Shown here piece by piece: positions 32,099-39,899 of a stretch of DNA of 49,966 bases (within the stretch, counting starts at the first letter, position 1; each line of letters starts with the position of its first letter). The position numbers and the translations under genes are program-made. The stretch is from Myroides indicus (lineage in GTDB: Bacteria; Bacteroidota; Bacteroidia; Flavobacteriales; Flavobacteriaceae): positions 1 through 49,966 of the forward strand of contig NZ_SOAG01000024.1 in NCBI RefSeq assembly GCF_004364575.1, written 5' to 3'. Below the pieces are notes generated by a model, which was not told where the DNA came from, ran no database searches, and saw only the letters and a program-made list of their open reading frames with translations.

Positions 32099-33010
32099 TC
32101 ATTTTAGCTGAATAGTACTAAAAGGCGGTATATCTTCAATTCTTATATTATACCCCCATGGCCACAACTCATCTATAAGTGCTGCTGCTGAAAAACTTGC
32201 TGACGTAGCTCCTATAGCTGTACCATATGCTAACTGTCCAGCTCCCGGCGCTGCATTCATCCACCAAGCATAAGCAGCTCCTGCACCGGCTCCCATAGCA
32301 TCCTGTTTAACTACTCTCAACCCCCAATCTCTTTTAGGAGGCCAACTTTTAATTACTTTTTTAGGATTCTCATTATTCACTTCCATCTCCTGTTCTTTAT
32401 TTTTAACCTCTAAAATAAGTTGAATCCATTTTAAATTATTTTCATACCAATATTCTAAAGAGCTTTTAGCTACTGAACTAATGCTATAGAAAACGAATAA
32501 CTCTTTATTTGTTATATCTTTATCTCTATAAATTTCTCTTTCTACTTTTTCAATATCAGAAATAGATGCGTTGTCAACAGCATCCTCTAATTCATTCAAA
32601 TAAGTTCTTATTGTATTCAAAATAAACTTTGTTTGCTCTCCAAGTTCTTTATTTGAAAAATCAATGTATTGCAATTCTTCCAAATATACAAAGTTTTCAT
32701 TCGCAATAAAATCTGTAAAATTTTCCCCATATTCCATATTTAGCAGTAATTGCGTATAAAAATTATCTATTTTCAATAATAATTGTTCTTGACTATGAAT
32801 ATCGTTTATTTCTGATGAAATATAATTAAAAGTAGCTTCTAGCTCCTCGTTATGGACTTCTCCAACAAAATTAAAATCTTGAGCATTATATCTGACTGTT
32901 TCCTCAAGTTTTTCTTGTTTTACAAAAGACTCATTTAAATTATTTTCTTTCTCACAAGAAATCACCAATGCTAATATCATCGGCAATATTAAACACTTTA
33001 TTTTTTTCAT
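32099..33010 (-). CDS. Hypothetical lipoprotein with glycine-zipper-like C-terminus
   Basis: 303 aa. Lipoprotein signal with lipobox LALVISC. The middle part (about 40-225) is charged and mostly alpha-helical, with many E, N and I residues. A tryptophan-rich link (KSWPPKRDWGLRV) leads into a hydrophobic Gly/Ala stretch at about 242-284 (MGAGAGAAYAWWMNAAPGAG, then AIGATSASFSAAAL), and ends with ELWPWGYN and a hydrophilic tail. The Gly/Ala stretch resembles the glycine zippers of membrane-inserting peptides. Function unknown. It lies between the two nadE-tail repeats, with a two-helix membrane protein gene 8 bases behind it and a TATTTTTG promoter element at 33036-33043. Confidence 0.75.
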   Translation of the reverse strand: MKKIKCLILPMILALVISCEKENNLNESFVKQEKLEETVRYNAQDFNFVGEVHNEELEATFNYISSEINDIHSQEQLLLKIDNFYTQLLLNMEYGENFTDFIANENFVYLEELQYIDFSNKELGEQTKFILNTIRTYLNELEDAVDNASISDIEKVEREIYRDKDITNKELFVFYSISSVAKSSLEYWYENNLKWIQLILEVKNKEQEMEVNNENPKKVIKSWPPKRDWGLRVVKQDAMGAGAGAAYAWWMNAAPGAGQLAYGTAIGATSASFSAAALIDELWPWGYNIRIEDIPPFSTIQLK

Positions 33011-33326
33011 AATTACATAAATTTAAATATAAAGCCAAAAATAACTTTACAAATTAATAAATAATTAAAAGACCTATCATATCACTAATAGGTTAAAAAC
33101 AAAAGGTTCTTTTTTAAAAATTAAGTGTGTGTTGCTGCTTTTCTAAAACACTGTTTACTAAAACTTCAACAGTTTATAGACACAATACGACTTAACTTAT
33201 TTAATAAAAACAAACTCATTTTTATTTCTGCCGGCTTTTTAAAAAAAAGTATTTTTATGCTTTTGTTTTCTGGGACAAACATAAAACAGCAAATAAAAAA
33301 GTACAATCTTTTTGCTCTCAAATATC

Positions 33327-33383
33327 GGACGAATTGTCAATGATTAGGACGAATTGTCAATGATTAGGACGAATTGTCAATGA
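33327..33383 (+). repeat. 20-bp iteron-like tandem repeat, cluster 1 (2.85 units)
   Basis: Three head-to-tail copies of GGACGAATTGTCAATGATTA at 33327, 33347 and 33367; the third breaks off after 17 bases. Copies 1 and 2 are identical. Each contains GAC-GAATT-GTC, an inverted repeat around a short centre. The 20-bp period puts all sites on the same face of the helix. Confidence 0.85.
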
Positions 33384-33423
33384 CTACTGAAGTTCAGTTA
33401 ATTACAAATAAAAAAATCATTAA

Positions 33424-33483
33424 GGGAAATTTTGTCAATACAACAGACGAATTGTCAATACAACGGACAATTTGTAAATAAAC
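33424..33483 (+). repeat. 20-bp iteron-like tandem repeat, cluster 2 (3 diverged units)
   Basis: Three diverged units in the same orientation and period: GGGAAATTTTGTCAATACAA, CAGACGAATTGTCAATACAA and CGGACAATTTGTAAATAAAC, at 33424, 33444 and 33464. They share the AATTGTCAAT core with cluster 1 but a different 3' tail, and lie about 40 bases to its right. Confidence 0.8.
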
Positions 33484-33536
33484 AATAATCGTCAACACTT
33501 TACAAGTATTAAAAACAATACTGAGAAATACTATTT

Positions 33537-33591
33537 TCAACACAAAATAAACCCTATACCTGTTTGCAAAATTCCAAAAGAGTTGAAATAA
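33537..33591 (+). pseudogene. nadE: Detached 3' end of a second nadE allele
   Basis: Encodes the same last 17 residues and stop as nadE (QHKINPIPVCKIPKELK). Compared with the intact gene it has CCT for CCC, TGC for TGT, GAG for GAA and TTG for CTA, all synonymous. Upstream similarity stops abruptly at TCAACAC. Synonymous-only change shows that this piece was under coding constraint while it diverged, so it is the tail of another nadE allele rather than a recent local copy. Confidence 0.85.
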
Positions 33592-34264
33592 TCGTATATA
33601 AAAACTCCTTCCAACAAAGGAAAAATCACTCCTATTTGATTACCTTAATTAATAAAAATAATAACAAAACTTCTATAATAATAACCGGAATATATAAATA
33701 GTATTTCTTTGAAAAGAAAACCTCTTTAACAGACAATAAATACTTGTATAAAAAATAATTTTCAATCTGTTAGAATATAACAGAAATATTAAAATAGAAA
33801 ACAATATAATGATTGTAGGCAATGCCTTTACATCATAAAAAATATTGAGTAACAAAATGTTTAACAATATCAGAAATAATAATAATAGAAGTGAAAGTAA
33901 TTCCGTTTTTTATGAGTAATAAAAGGACAAGAATTAATTGCGTTACTCAAATTATTATTTCATAATTATGAGAAAAACCATAAAAAGCCCATGTCAATTG
34001 TTGTCCTTTAAGCTCTGATAATCTTGAATTTGAAAAATCATTATTAAACTGAGAAAAGAAAATTTTAATAAAACCATAAACAAAGATATTGATGGCTAAA
34101 AATATCTTCATGGAAAATATAGTCTAGATATAGAGCTTATTTCTCATGCTGGTGCATTTCCAACAAAAAGAAATTTCAAATTATAAATTTAACAAAGCCT
34201 ATGATTATACTATATTTTAACCTGTTAAAACCAAAACGTAATGGAATCTTAGTATTAAATACTT
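33592..34264. other. 673-base region with degraded coding sequence
   Basis: No intact gene is visible. The left part (33673-33867, minus strand) holds a 64-codon hydrophobic frame that starts with TTG; it could be the remains of a small membrane protein. The right part holds plus-strand pieces in shifting frames ending at 34186. The region lies between the nadE-tail relic and dnaG. Confidence 0.55.
34100..34186 (+). pseudogene. C-terminal relic of an unidentified protein
   Basis: 28 codons read KYLHGKYSLDIELISHAG and then AFPTKRNFKL before a stop. Directly upstream, the same frame reads INKDIDG and hits a TAA at 34097; further upstream LEFEKSLLN appears in another frame. This suggests a gene broken by stops and frameshifts. 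I cannot name the protein. Confidence 0.35.
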
Positions 34265-36244
34265 TTAACTTGTTGGTCTAAAACGAGAAGTGACCTGTCC
34301 CAAGTGTTTTGAAAAGGTTTTTACTAAACCGGAATAATCCATAATAATACCCAAAACTTCAGACGAGCGTTTTTCGTCTGATCCGTCAAGTGTATTTTTA
34401 TATTTTTCAATAATAGTATTGACAAGATACATTCTTAATGTCAAAATAGTTTCAGTGACATATTGTGCTATTCCCTGCTCTTTTTGTTTGACAAAAATAT
34501 TCTGCGTTTCCCATTTGTGAAGTGTTTCTCTCTCATCTTCCATAATAATGCTGGTGACCTCCTGCGATAATTCCATATCTAATCTTTTCAAATACTCTTC
34601 AAGATTCCACTCATTATGATGAAAGTAGTTCATAATATCGCTGTATATTTTTCTAAACAGCGGATTGGTTAGCTGGGTTTCATCATCCTGTAAACTCAGA
34701 TAAATGCGCTCGTAAACTTTTTGTATTACTTTTTGCTCTACTTCAATAATTTCATTGTCTTCATTAGTCCCAAACACTAATTCCGTAAACTGTTCCTCTG
34801 CATTGCCGTAAAGAAGTAAAATTTCAATTATGCGCCTTTCCAGAATATACAACAAATCAACAGCTGCATATTCTTTTTGTTCAGGAGCAACAACTTCCAT
34901 CGCTTTACGTTCCTGTACATACTTTTTGTTTACCTCAGCAATTTCTTTGCGGTTAAGCTGTGCCAGTGAATTAAACAATACCTCTTCCGAAATATCCATG
35001 ATACGCGAACATTCCTGAACGTAAATTTCTCTTTGAATATTATCCGGAATTTTGGAAATACTCGCAATAATATCACGTGTTAATTCTGCTTTTTTTATCG
35101 GATCGTTTTTTGCCTCATCCATCAGTATTGAAGCCTTAAAACGAATAAAATCGGTAGCATTTTCCTCAAAATACGACTGCAATTGTTCCAATGTATGTTT
35201 TCGGGCAAAACTATCCGGATCTTCTCCTTCCGGCAGCGAACAAACTCTTACGTTCATTCCGGCCTCCAAAATTAAATCCACTCCGCGAAAAGAGGCTCTT
35301 ATTCCGGCAGCGTCTCCGTCAAAGAGCATAGTAATATTTTTAGTCAGACGGTTTATCAACCGTATTTGCTCCGGTGTTAATGCTGTACCGGAAGAGGCTA
35401 CAACATTTTTTACTCCTGCCTGATACATCTGGATTACATCAGTATATCCTTCCACCAGAAAACAATTATCCTGCTTGGCAATTTCTTGTTTTGCATGTGA
35501 AATACCGTACAAAACTTTACTTTTATGGTAAATATCGCTTTCAGGTGAGTTTAAATATTTGGCAGCTTTTTTATCATTGGTCAGTATCCTTCCGCCAAAT
35601 CCTAAAATCCGCCCCGACATACTCGTAATCGGAAACATAACGCGTCCTTTAAAACGGTCAAATTTTTTGTCTTCTTTTACAATAGTCAATCCCGTTTTTT
35701 CCAAATATTCCAATGAATATCCTTTGCCCAATGCTTCGTCTGTAAATGCGCTCCATTTGTCCGGTGAATATCCCAATCCAAATTCTTTAATCGTTTCATT
35801 CGTAAACCCGCGCTCTTTAAAATATGTCAAACCGATTGCCTTTCCTTCCTCGGATTCAAAAAGAGTAGATTGGAAATACTTTTTGGCAAATTCCGAAACA
35901 ATATACATACTTTCCTGCTCGTTGAGTAACTCTCGTTCTTCATTGCTCTGTTCCGTTTCCTCAATTTCTATATTGTACTTCTTTGCCAAATAACGGATTG
36001 CTTCGGGATATGAAAAATGTTCGTGTTCCATAATAAAAGTAATGGCATTGCCTCCTTTACCGGAACTAAAATCTTTCCAAATCTGCTTTACAGGAGACAC
36101 CATGAATGAAGGCGTTTTTTCATTTACAAATGGACTGAGTCCCTTGTAATTACTTCCTGCTTTTTTAAGGTTTACAAAGTCTCCTATCACTTCTTCTACA
36201 CGAGCGGCTTCAAAAACGGCATCAATGGTGGATTTGGAAATCAT
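34265..36244 (-). CDS. dnaG: DNA primase DnaG, without zinc-finger ligands
   Basis: 659 aa from the ATG at 36244. The N-terminal domain keeps the primase frame but not the metal ligands: the usual CPFH is SPFV (S37, V40) and the second pair is WKDFSSG (D58, S61). The TOPRIM core has EGYTDVIQMYQAGV and MLFDGDAAGIRAS, and the RNA polymerase domain begins near FGLGYSPDKW. The C-terminal part (about 430-659) would contact the helicase. An upstream TTG (36295) is rejected because the TATCTTTG promoter at 36263-36270 lies between. Loss of zinc ligands seems to be shared by related bacteria, so it is not a sign of decay. Confidence 0.93.
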   Translation of the reverse strand: MISKSTIDAVFEAARVEEVIGDFVNLKKAGSNYKGLSPFVNEKTPSFMVSPVKQIWKDFSSGKGGNAITFIMEHEHFSYPEAIRYLAKKYNIEIEETEQSNEERELLNEQESMYIVSEFAKKYFQSTLFESEEGKAIGLTYFKERGFTNETIKEFGLGYSPDKWSAFTDEALGKGYSLEYLEKTGLTIVKEDKKFDRFKGRVMFPITSMSGRILGFGGRILTNDKKAAKYLNSPESDIYHKSKVLYGISHAKQEIAKQDNCFLVEGYTDVIQMYQAGVKNVVASSGTALTPEQIRLINRLTKNITMLFDGDAAGIRASFRGVDLILEAGMNVRVCSLPEGEDPDSFARKHTLEQLQSYFEENATDFIRFKASILMDEAKNDPIKKAELTRDIIASISKIPDNIQREIYVQECSRIMDISEEVLFNSLAQLNRKEIAEVNKKYVQERKAMEVVAPEQKEYAAVDLLYILERRIIEILLLYGNAEEQFTELVFGTNEDNEIIEVEQKVIQKVYERIYLSLQDDETQLTNPLFRKIYSDIMNYFHHNEWNLEEYLKRLDMELSQEVTSIIMEDERETLHKWETQNIFVKQKEQGIAQYVTETILTLRMYLVNTIIEKYKNTLDGSDEKRSSEVLGIIMDYSGLVKTFSKHLGQVTSRFRPTS

Positions 36245-36262
36245 ATTGGTTTTTCTGAAATA

Positions 36263-36270
36263 CAAAGATA
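36263..36270 (-). promoter_or_regulatory. Promoter -7 element (TATCTTTG) for dnaG
   Basis: Exact TAnnTTTG match on the minus strand, 18 bases before the dnaG ATG. Confidence 0.5.
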
Positions 36271-36273
36271 AAA

Positions 36274-36307
36274 AAAGAAGTTGCTTTATAGTCATAACAA
36301 CTTCTTT
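36274..36307 (-). terminator. Terminator of the FAD oxidoreductase gene
   Basis: A 10-bp stem AAAGAAGTTG/CAACTTCTTT with a 14-base loop, followed on the minus strand by a T run. It lies between the oxidoreductase stop (36357) and dnaG. Confidence 0.65.
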
Positions 36308-36356
36308 ATACTTAAAATCTATAAATTCTATATTTTTTAGGTCTTAAGTTATTCTT

Positions 36357-37265
36357 CTAAAACTCCTTTTGTGTCATTGCGTTATTAATCATTGCTCCTG
36401 CAATATTTCCTGCGGATACGGCATTGGCAACTGAGCGCATTGGAGAGGAATTATCTCCACAAGCAAAAATATCCGCTACGGTTGTTTTCTGAAAAACATC
36501 TGTTTTGATATGCCCCTGTTCGGTCAACTCGCACCCTAGTAATTCAGGAATATTACAATGTTGTTCAAATGCAGGTCGGGCATAAATAGTCTTTAAATCA
36601 AAAGTTGAATTATCTTTGAAAACAACTTGTTTCACATTTCCGTTTTGATGTTTTAAACAGTCTATTTCTTTTTCAATGATTGCAATATTATGCTGTTTAA
36701 GCTTAGCAGTTTGTTCTTGGGTAAATTCTGCTTTTCCATTAGTAAATATAGTTATATCCTTAGTCAGATTATGCACCAATTGGGTGTAATGATAAGCAAA
36801 ATCTCCATTTGCCAGAATTCCTGTTCTTTCATTCTTTACTTCATAACCGTGACAATACGGACAATGAATAACGGATATTCCCCAACATTCGGCAAAACCT
36901 CTAATATCTGGCATTATATCTTTTACTCCCGTAGCAAAAACAAGCTGCCTTGCTTTAAATATTAAACCTTTTTCAGTCATAATCTCAAAACCTTGATTAA
37001 TTTTTGTTCCGCTGATTGCAAGCCCGTTCTGAAATTTTACAGTACTATAATTCAAAACCTGTGCTTTAGCTTTTTCTGCAATTATGCTCGGTTTTTCTCC
37101 ATCTTGTGTAATAAAGTTATGCGAATGTGGTGTTTGCCGATTACAAGGCAGTCCGTTATCGATGATTAAAACATTACGCAACGAACGTCCCAGCGCCATC
37201 GCTGTCGATAATCCGGCATAGCTTCCACCAATGATTATTACATCAAAGCTTTTACTATCTTTCAT
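36357..37265 (-). CDS. Thioredoxin-reductase-like NAD(P)/FAD oxidoreductase
   Basis: 302 aa. FAD motif GGSYAGLS near residue 13, a redox-active CPYC pair at C135/C138 (VIHCPYCHGYE), and a closing FACGDNSSPMRSVANAV. The pair sits in the NADPH domain as in thioredoxin reductases, but the second dinucleotide motif is degenerate (GILANGDFAYHY), so the protein belongs to the divergent TrxR-like flavoproteins whose partners are unknown. It is divergent from a Fur-family gene; two 7-1-7 palindromes lie in the 107-base gap, so Fur-type control is likely. Confidence 0.82.
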   Translation of the reverse strand: MKDSKSFDVIIIGGSYAGLSTAMALGRSLRNVLIIDNGLPCNRQTPHSHNFITQDGEKPSIIAEKAKAQVLNYSTVKFQNGLAISGTKINQGFEIMTEKGLIFKARQLVFATGVKDIMPDIRGFAECWGISVIHCPYCHGYEVKNERTGILANGDFAYHYTQLVHNLTKDITIFTNGKAEFTQEQTAKLKQHNIAIIEKEIDCLKHQNGNVKQVVFKDNSTFDLKTIYARPAFEQHCNIPELLGCELTEQGHIKTDVFQKTTVADIFACGDNSSPMRSVANAVSAGNIAGAMINNAMTQKEF

Positions 37266-37304
37266 ATTGTCAAATTTTTAAAGGCATGAGCTGAAAACAA
37301 CTAA

Positions 37305-37319
37305 TGCAATATTGTTGCA
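37305..37319. promoter_or_regulatory. Fur-family operator 1 (7-1-7 palindrome)
   Basis: TGCAATA-T-TGTTGCA, two 7-base half-sites around one base, matching at 6 of 7 positions. This is the half-site geometry of Fur, Zur and PerR operators. It overlaps the region upstream of the TATATTTG element at 37331 and should block the promoter when bound. Confidence 0.65.
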
Positions 37320-37330
37320 AATATAATCAC

Positions 37331-37338
37331 TATATTTG
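37331..37338 (+). promoter_or_regulatory. Promoter -7 element (TATATTTG) for the Fur-family gene
   Basis: Exact TAnnTTTG match, with a TTG at 37312-37314 (16-base gap, close to the usual 17-23). It lies between the two operators. Confidence 0.55.
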
Positions 37339-37342
37339 TAAT

Positions 37343-37357
37343 CGCAACAATATTGCA
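37343..37357. promoter_or_regulatory. Fur-family operator 2 (7-1-7 palindrome)
   Basis: CGCAACA-A-TATTGCA, the mirror image of operator 1. The two 14-base cores TGCAATATTGTTGC and GCAACAATATTGCA are exact reverse complements. It covers the likely transcription start of the regulator gene. Confidence 0.65.
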
Positions 37358-37372
37358 ATAAAATATTAGAAA

Positions 37373-37753
37373 ATGAAAAAAACCCGAAACACAGTTGCTA
37401 AAACTAAAATACTAAATACTATTTCTGATTCAAAAATAGCCTTATCGCATTCTGAAATCCACGAATTATTAGATGATTTTTGCGATCGAGTTACTATTTA
37501 CCGCGTTTTGGACAGACTTGTAGATGAGGGACTGATACACAAAGCAGTTACAATAGAAGGTGTTGTAAAATATGCAGCATGCCATACTTGTTCAACAGAC
37601 GAGCATCATCACAATCATATTCACTTTAGCTGTGAGCAATGCCATACGGTAATCTGTATGGAAAATGTAGAGCCTGTCTTCAATATGCCAAAACAATATA
37701 AAGTGCATTCCGTAAACTTTACATTATCAGGAATTTGCCCTCAATGTTCTTAA
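37373..37753 (+). CDS. Fur-family metal- or peroxide-responsive regulator
   Basis: 126 aa, a little short for Fur. Winged helix with SHSEIHELL and CDRVTIYRVLDRLVDEGL. Dimerisation part with three CxxC pairs (C70/C73, C87/C90, C122/C125) and a histidine cluster HHHNHIHF (78-85). The last two pairs match the structural zinc site, and the extra CHTC pair next to the His cluster may be the sensory site. The metal cannot be told; zinc or peroxide sensing are both possible. The divergent TrxR-like oxidoreductase leans towards redox control. Confidence 0.85.
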   Translation: MKKTRNTVAKTKILNTISDSKIALSHSEIHELLDDFCDRVTIYRVLDRLVDEGLIHKAVTIEGVVKYAACHTCSTDEHHHNHIHFSCEQCHTVICMENVEPVFNMPKQYKVHSVNFTLSGICPQCS

Positions 37754-37778
37754 AATTGGCATAGTGATTGAATACAAA

Positions 37779-37810
37779 AAGAAGCTGTTTTATTGATAAA
37801 ACAGCTTCTT
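37779..37810. terminator. Bidirectional hairpin between the Fur-family gene and the next gene
   Basis: A 15-bp perfect stem AAGAAGCTGTTTTAT with its complement and a 2-base loop. Flanks are A-rich on the left and T-rich on the right, so it can end both convergent transcripts. Confidence 0.75.
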
Positions 37811-37835
37811 TATATACTTGAAATTTGTAAAATGA

Positions 37836-39044
37836 TCATTTTTTTTCTTCCAATTGCTTTAAGATTTGCTCTTCCTTACTGCTAAGCGGTCGAATATTTC
37901 GGTTTTTCCAAAACTTTGTTTGGTAATTGCTTTTTTGTGTAAACAAATTACCTTTATATTGCTTTTGTTTAGGAGCTTCTACATTTTTTACTAGTTCATC
38001 AACAACTACTTCTACCTGACTCTTTAATCTAAAATTCCCTTTCTTTTTTCTAAATATAGACATATCTATATAACTCGTCTTATAAAACAGATGGTAGCCT
38101 TCTATATTATCAGTAAATACAGCATAACCTCCTATATCGTGAGCTTGAGCTTTTACAATCAGCAAATTAATTACTTTGGTATTATCCTTGTACTTGTCTG
38201 CTAACTGATATTTGTATTCCAAAACTTTAGTTTGCTCATCATTAAATACTATATATCCTTGAAAATACTTCCATTTTTTTAAGCCTTCTTTGGGTCCAAA
38301 TTCTACTATAATTTTTGTGTTATCATTATCTACTTTTCTTCTAACTGTACATTCATACATATCTGTATTTTGTAAAGCATCTGTTATAACAGCTATTGCT
38401 CTTCCAACTTTTAAAATATCTCTAAAATCATCTCCAAGAGTCATCAAAATCGTTTCCGTTTCTGAATTTTCTTCATCCCTTTCTCCTGCATTCATAAAAG
38501 CTCTGTTTTCAATTAAATCTGTCAAAGGAGTTTTACTTGGTTTATTTACATAAAAATGCACAAGACCATCAGCAACATTTATTTTATCTTCGTTTACTAC
38601 ATTAAACTGCCGCACATAGGTTTTATACAAATCTCCTTTTTCCGAAATCTTTAAAGCATTTTGAAAAGCGGTTCCAAAAACTTCATGCAATGGCTTTTTA
38701 AAAACCAGTATTTCATCCAGCTCGATATTAGCAAGTGCCATCTTTACCGACATAGTATCATTTGCCTTCTGTTGTTGCGATTGATAATTAATATGACTAA
38801 AATGCAATATTTCACCGTCCATTTGCACATTTAATACAAAATAACCTTCTTCATTAGTTATGGTTTGACTACTTTGGTCTTCGGTTACAATCAAAACGCC
38901 TGAAATACCTTCCATACTAATTTGATCAATCACTCTGCCCGCGATTTCTCTTGTTTGAGCAAACGTTGCTGTTATTTGAAAACAAAAAACAGCTAAAATG
39001 AATAGCTGTTTCGAAAAAAAAGTATTTATATTTTTCATTTTCAA
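37836..39044 (-). CDS. Carboxypeptidase-regulatory-like-domain protein
   Basis: 402 aa with a signal peptide (about 1-29, ending ATFA before Q). Residues 30-115 form a CarboxypepD_reg-like domain (REIAGRVIDQISMEGISGVL) as found at the N-terminus of TonB-dependent receptors, but no plug or barrel follows. The remaining 280 residues are strand-rich (VIVEFGPKEGLKKWKYFQGY) and end in a basic tail. Probably a periplasmic or outer-membrane-associated protein. It lies 7 bases behind a small outer-membrane protein gene, in one operon. Function unknown. Confidence 0.75.
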   Translation of the reverse strand: MKMKNINTFFSKQLFILAVFCFQITATFAQTREIAGRVIDQISMEGISGVLIVTEDQSSQTITNEEGYFVLNVQMDGEILHFSHINYQSQQQKANDTMSVKMALANIELDEILVFKKPLHEVFGTAFQNALKISEKGDLYKTYVRQFNVVNEDKINVADGLVHFYVNKPSKTPLTDLIENRAFMNAGERDEENSETETILMTLGDDFRDILKVGRAIAVITDALQNTDMYECTVRRKVDNDNTKIIVEFGPKEGLKKWKYFQGYIVFNDEQTKVLEYKYQLADKYKDNTKVINLLIVKAQAHDIGGYAVFTDNIEGYHLFYKTSYIDMSIFRKKKGNFRLKSQVEVVVDELVKNVEAPKQKQYKGNLFTQKSNYQTKFWKNRNIRPLSSKEEQILKQLEEKK

Positions 39045-39051
39045 TTATTTT

Positions 39052-39690
39052 TTAGTTTAAATCAAACTTTAATTTTACAAAGAATTTCCCTTTTGTTTCT
39101 CTGACAAAGTTTTGATGCGATCCTGAAGCTTTCCACTTGTTATTAAACAGCGGATATTCTGTACCTATCGTCAAAATTACTGGGAAATCCGATTGTTTGG
39201 CAATTTTAAAATCCAATGCTGCTCCTGCAAAAAAGTAATTATTTTCCAAATTAAGGGAGTTAGGCATAAATTTTTCATCCTCATCAACTGAATTTGTTCG
39301 AGTAATAGAGGCTTTATTTGCGCTAAATCCAAACATGGCAGTTGGTAGCATTTCCCATTTTTCATGGTTAATTACTCGCCATGAAGCATCCATAAAAAGA
39401 GCCGTTCCATATTGAGACGCTTCAATTCCATTGGATTTTTTAGGCAAAGAAATCAATAAATCAAGATTAACGCCCCATCTGAAATCACCTTTCTCCCAAT
39501 TTTCACTCAAACCCATAGTAATCATACTCTGGTTTATTTTTGTAATTCCTTGTTTTTCTAATTCTTTATTAAAATCAAGATCGTTAGCTCTATAACCTAC
39601 TGAGAACATCAATTTTTTGGTTAATTCCTTGTCCTGAGCATGAGCAGTAAATGCAAATAAAGCAAAAATCGAAAGTAAAATTTTTTTCAT
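39052..39690 (-). CDS. Small outer-membrane beta-barrel-like protein
   Basis: 212 aa with a clear signal peptide (ending FTAHA before Q). The mature protein alternates strands and turns, for example LMFSVGYRANDLDF, FRWGVNLDLLISLP and FFAGAALDFKIAK, and its last strand is GKFFVKLKFDLN, fitting an 8-strand barrel. First gene of a two-gene leftward operon with the carboxypeptidase-regulatory-like protein. Confidence 0.65.
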   Translation of the reverse strand: MKKILLSIFALFAFTAHAQDKELTKKLMFSVGYRANDLDFNKELEKQGITKINQSMITMGLSENWEKGDFRWGVNLDLLISLPKKSNGIEASQYGTALFMDASWRVINHEKWEMLPTAMFGFSANKASITRTNSVDEDEKFMPNSLNLENNYFFAGAALDFKIAKQSDFPVILTIGTEYPLFNNKWKASGSHQNFVRETKGKFFVKLKFDLN

Positions 39691-39899
39691 TTTTATTGAA
39701 TTTTTAATAGTCTGTCTAATTTATTTCAGCAAATATAAAATGCCAAAAGCAGTAAAAATTGTAAAACTGAGACATCGTATCTATTTTCTGTAAAACAATT
39801 ATGAAAAAACATAATTACTTACCTAAAAAACTTTTAGGACTCATCTATACACATAGACCCAACAAAACAACAAAAGATTGTGAAGAGTAGTAAAAAAAA

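Larger units (their letters stand above)
33011..33536. other. 526-base region upstream of the lipoprotein gene, holding repeats
   Basis: No convincing gene. It contains a -7 element TATTTTTG at 33036-33043 (minus strand), a weak inverted repeat ACCTAT/ATAGGT at 33072-33093, and six copies of a 20-bp repeat at 33327-33483. A 72-codon plus-strand frame from a GTG at 33125 runs into the repeats and looks accidental. Confidence 0.6.

Noticed and set aside
33125..33343. 72-codon plus-strand frame with a GTG start
   Set aside because: It runs into the 20-bp repeats, has no ribosome-binding site or recognisable feature, and its composition looks like non-coding AT-rich DNA.
33327..33483. Short direct repeats taken as a possible CRISPR array
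   Set aside because: Units are head-to-tail without unique spacers and only 20 bp long; no cas gene is present.
33673..33867. 64-codon hydrophobic minus-strand frame as a real membrane protein gene
   Set aside because: It only starts with TTG and a stop lies just upstream; AT-rich DNA easily gives hydrophobic frames. Kept only as a possible relic.
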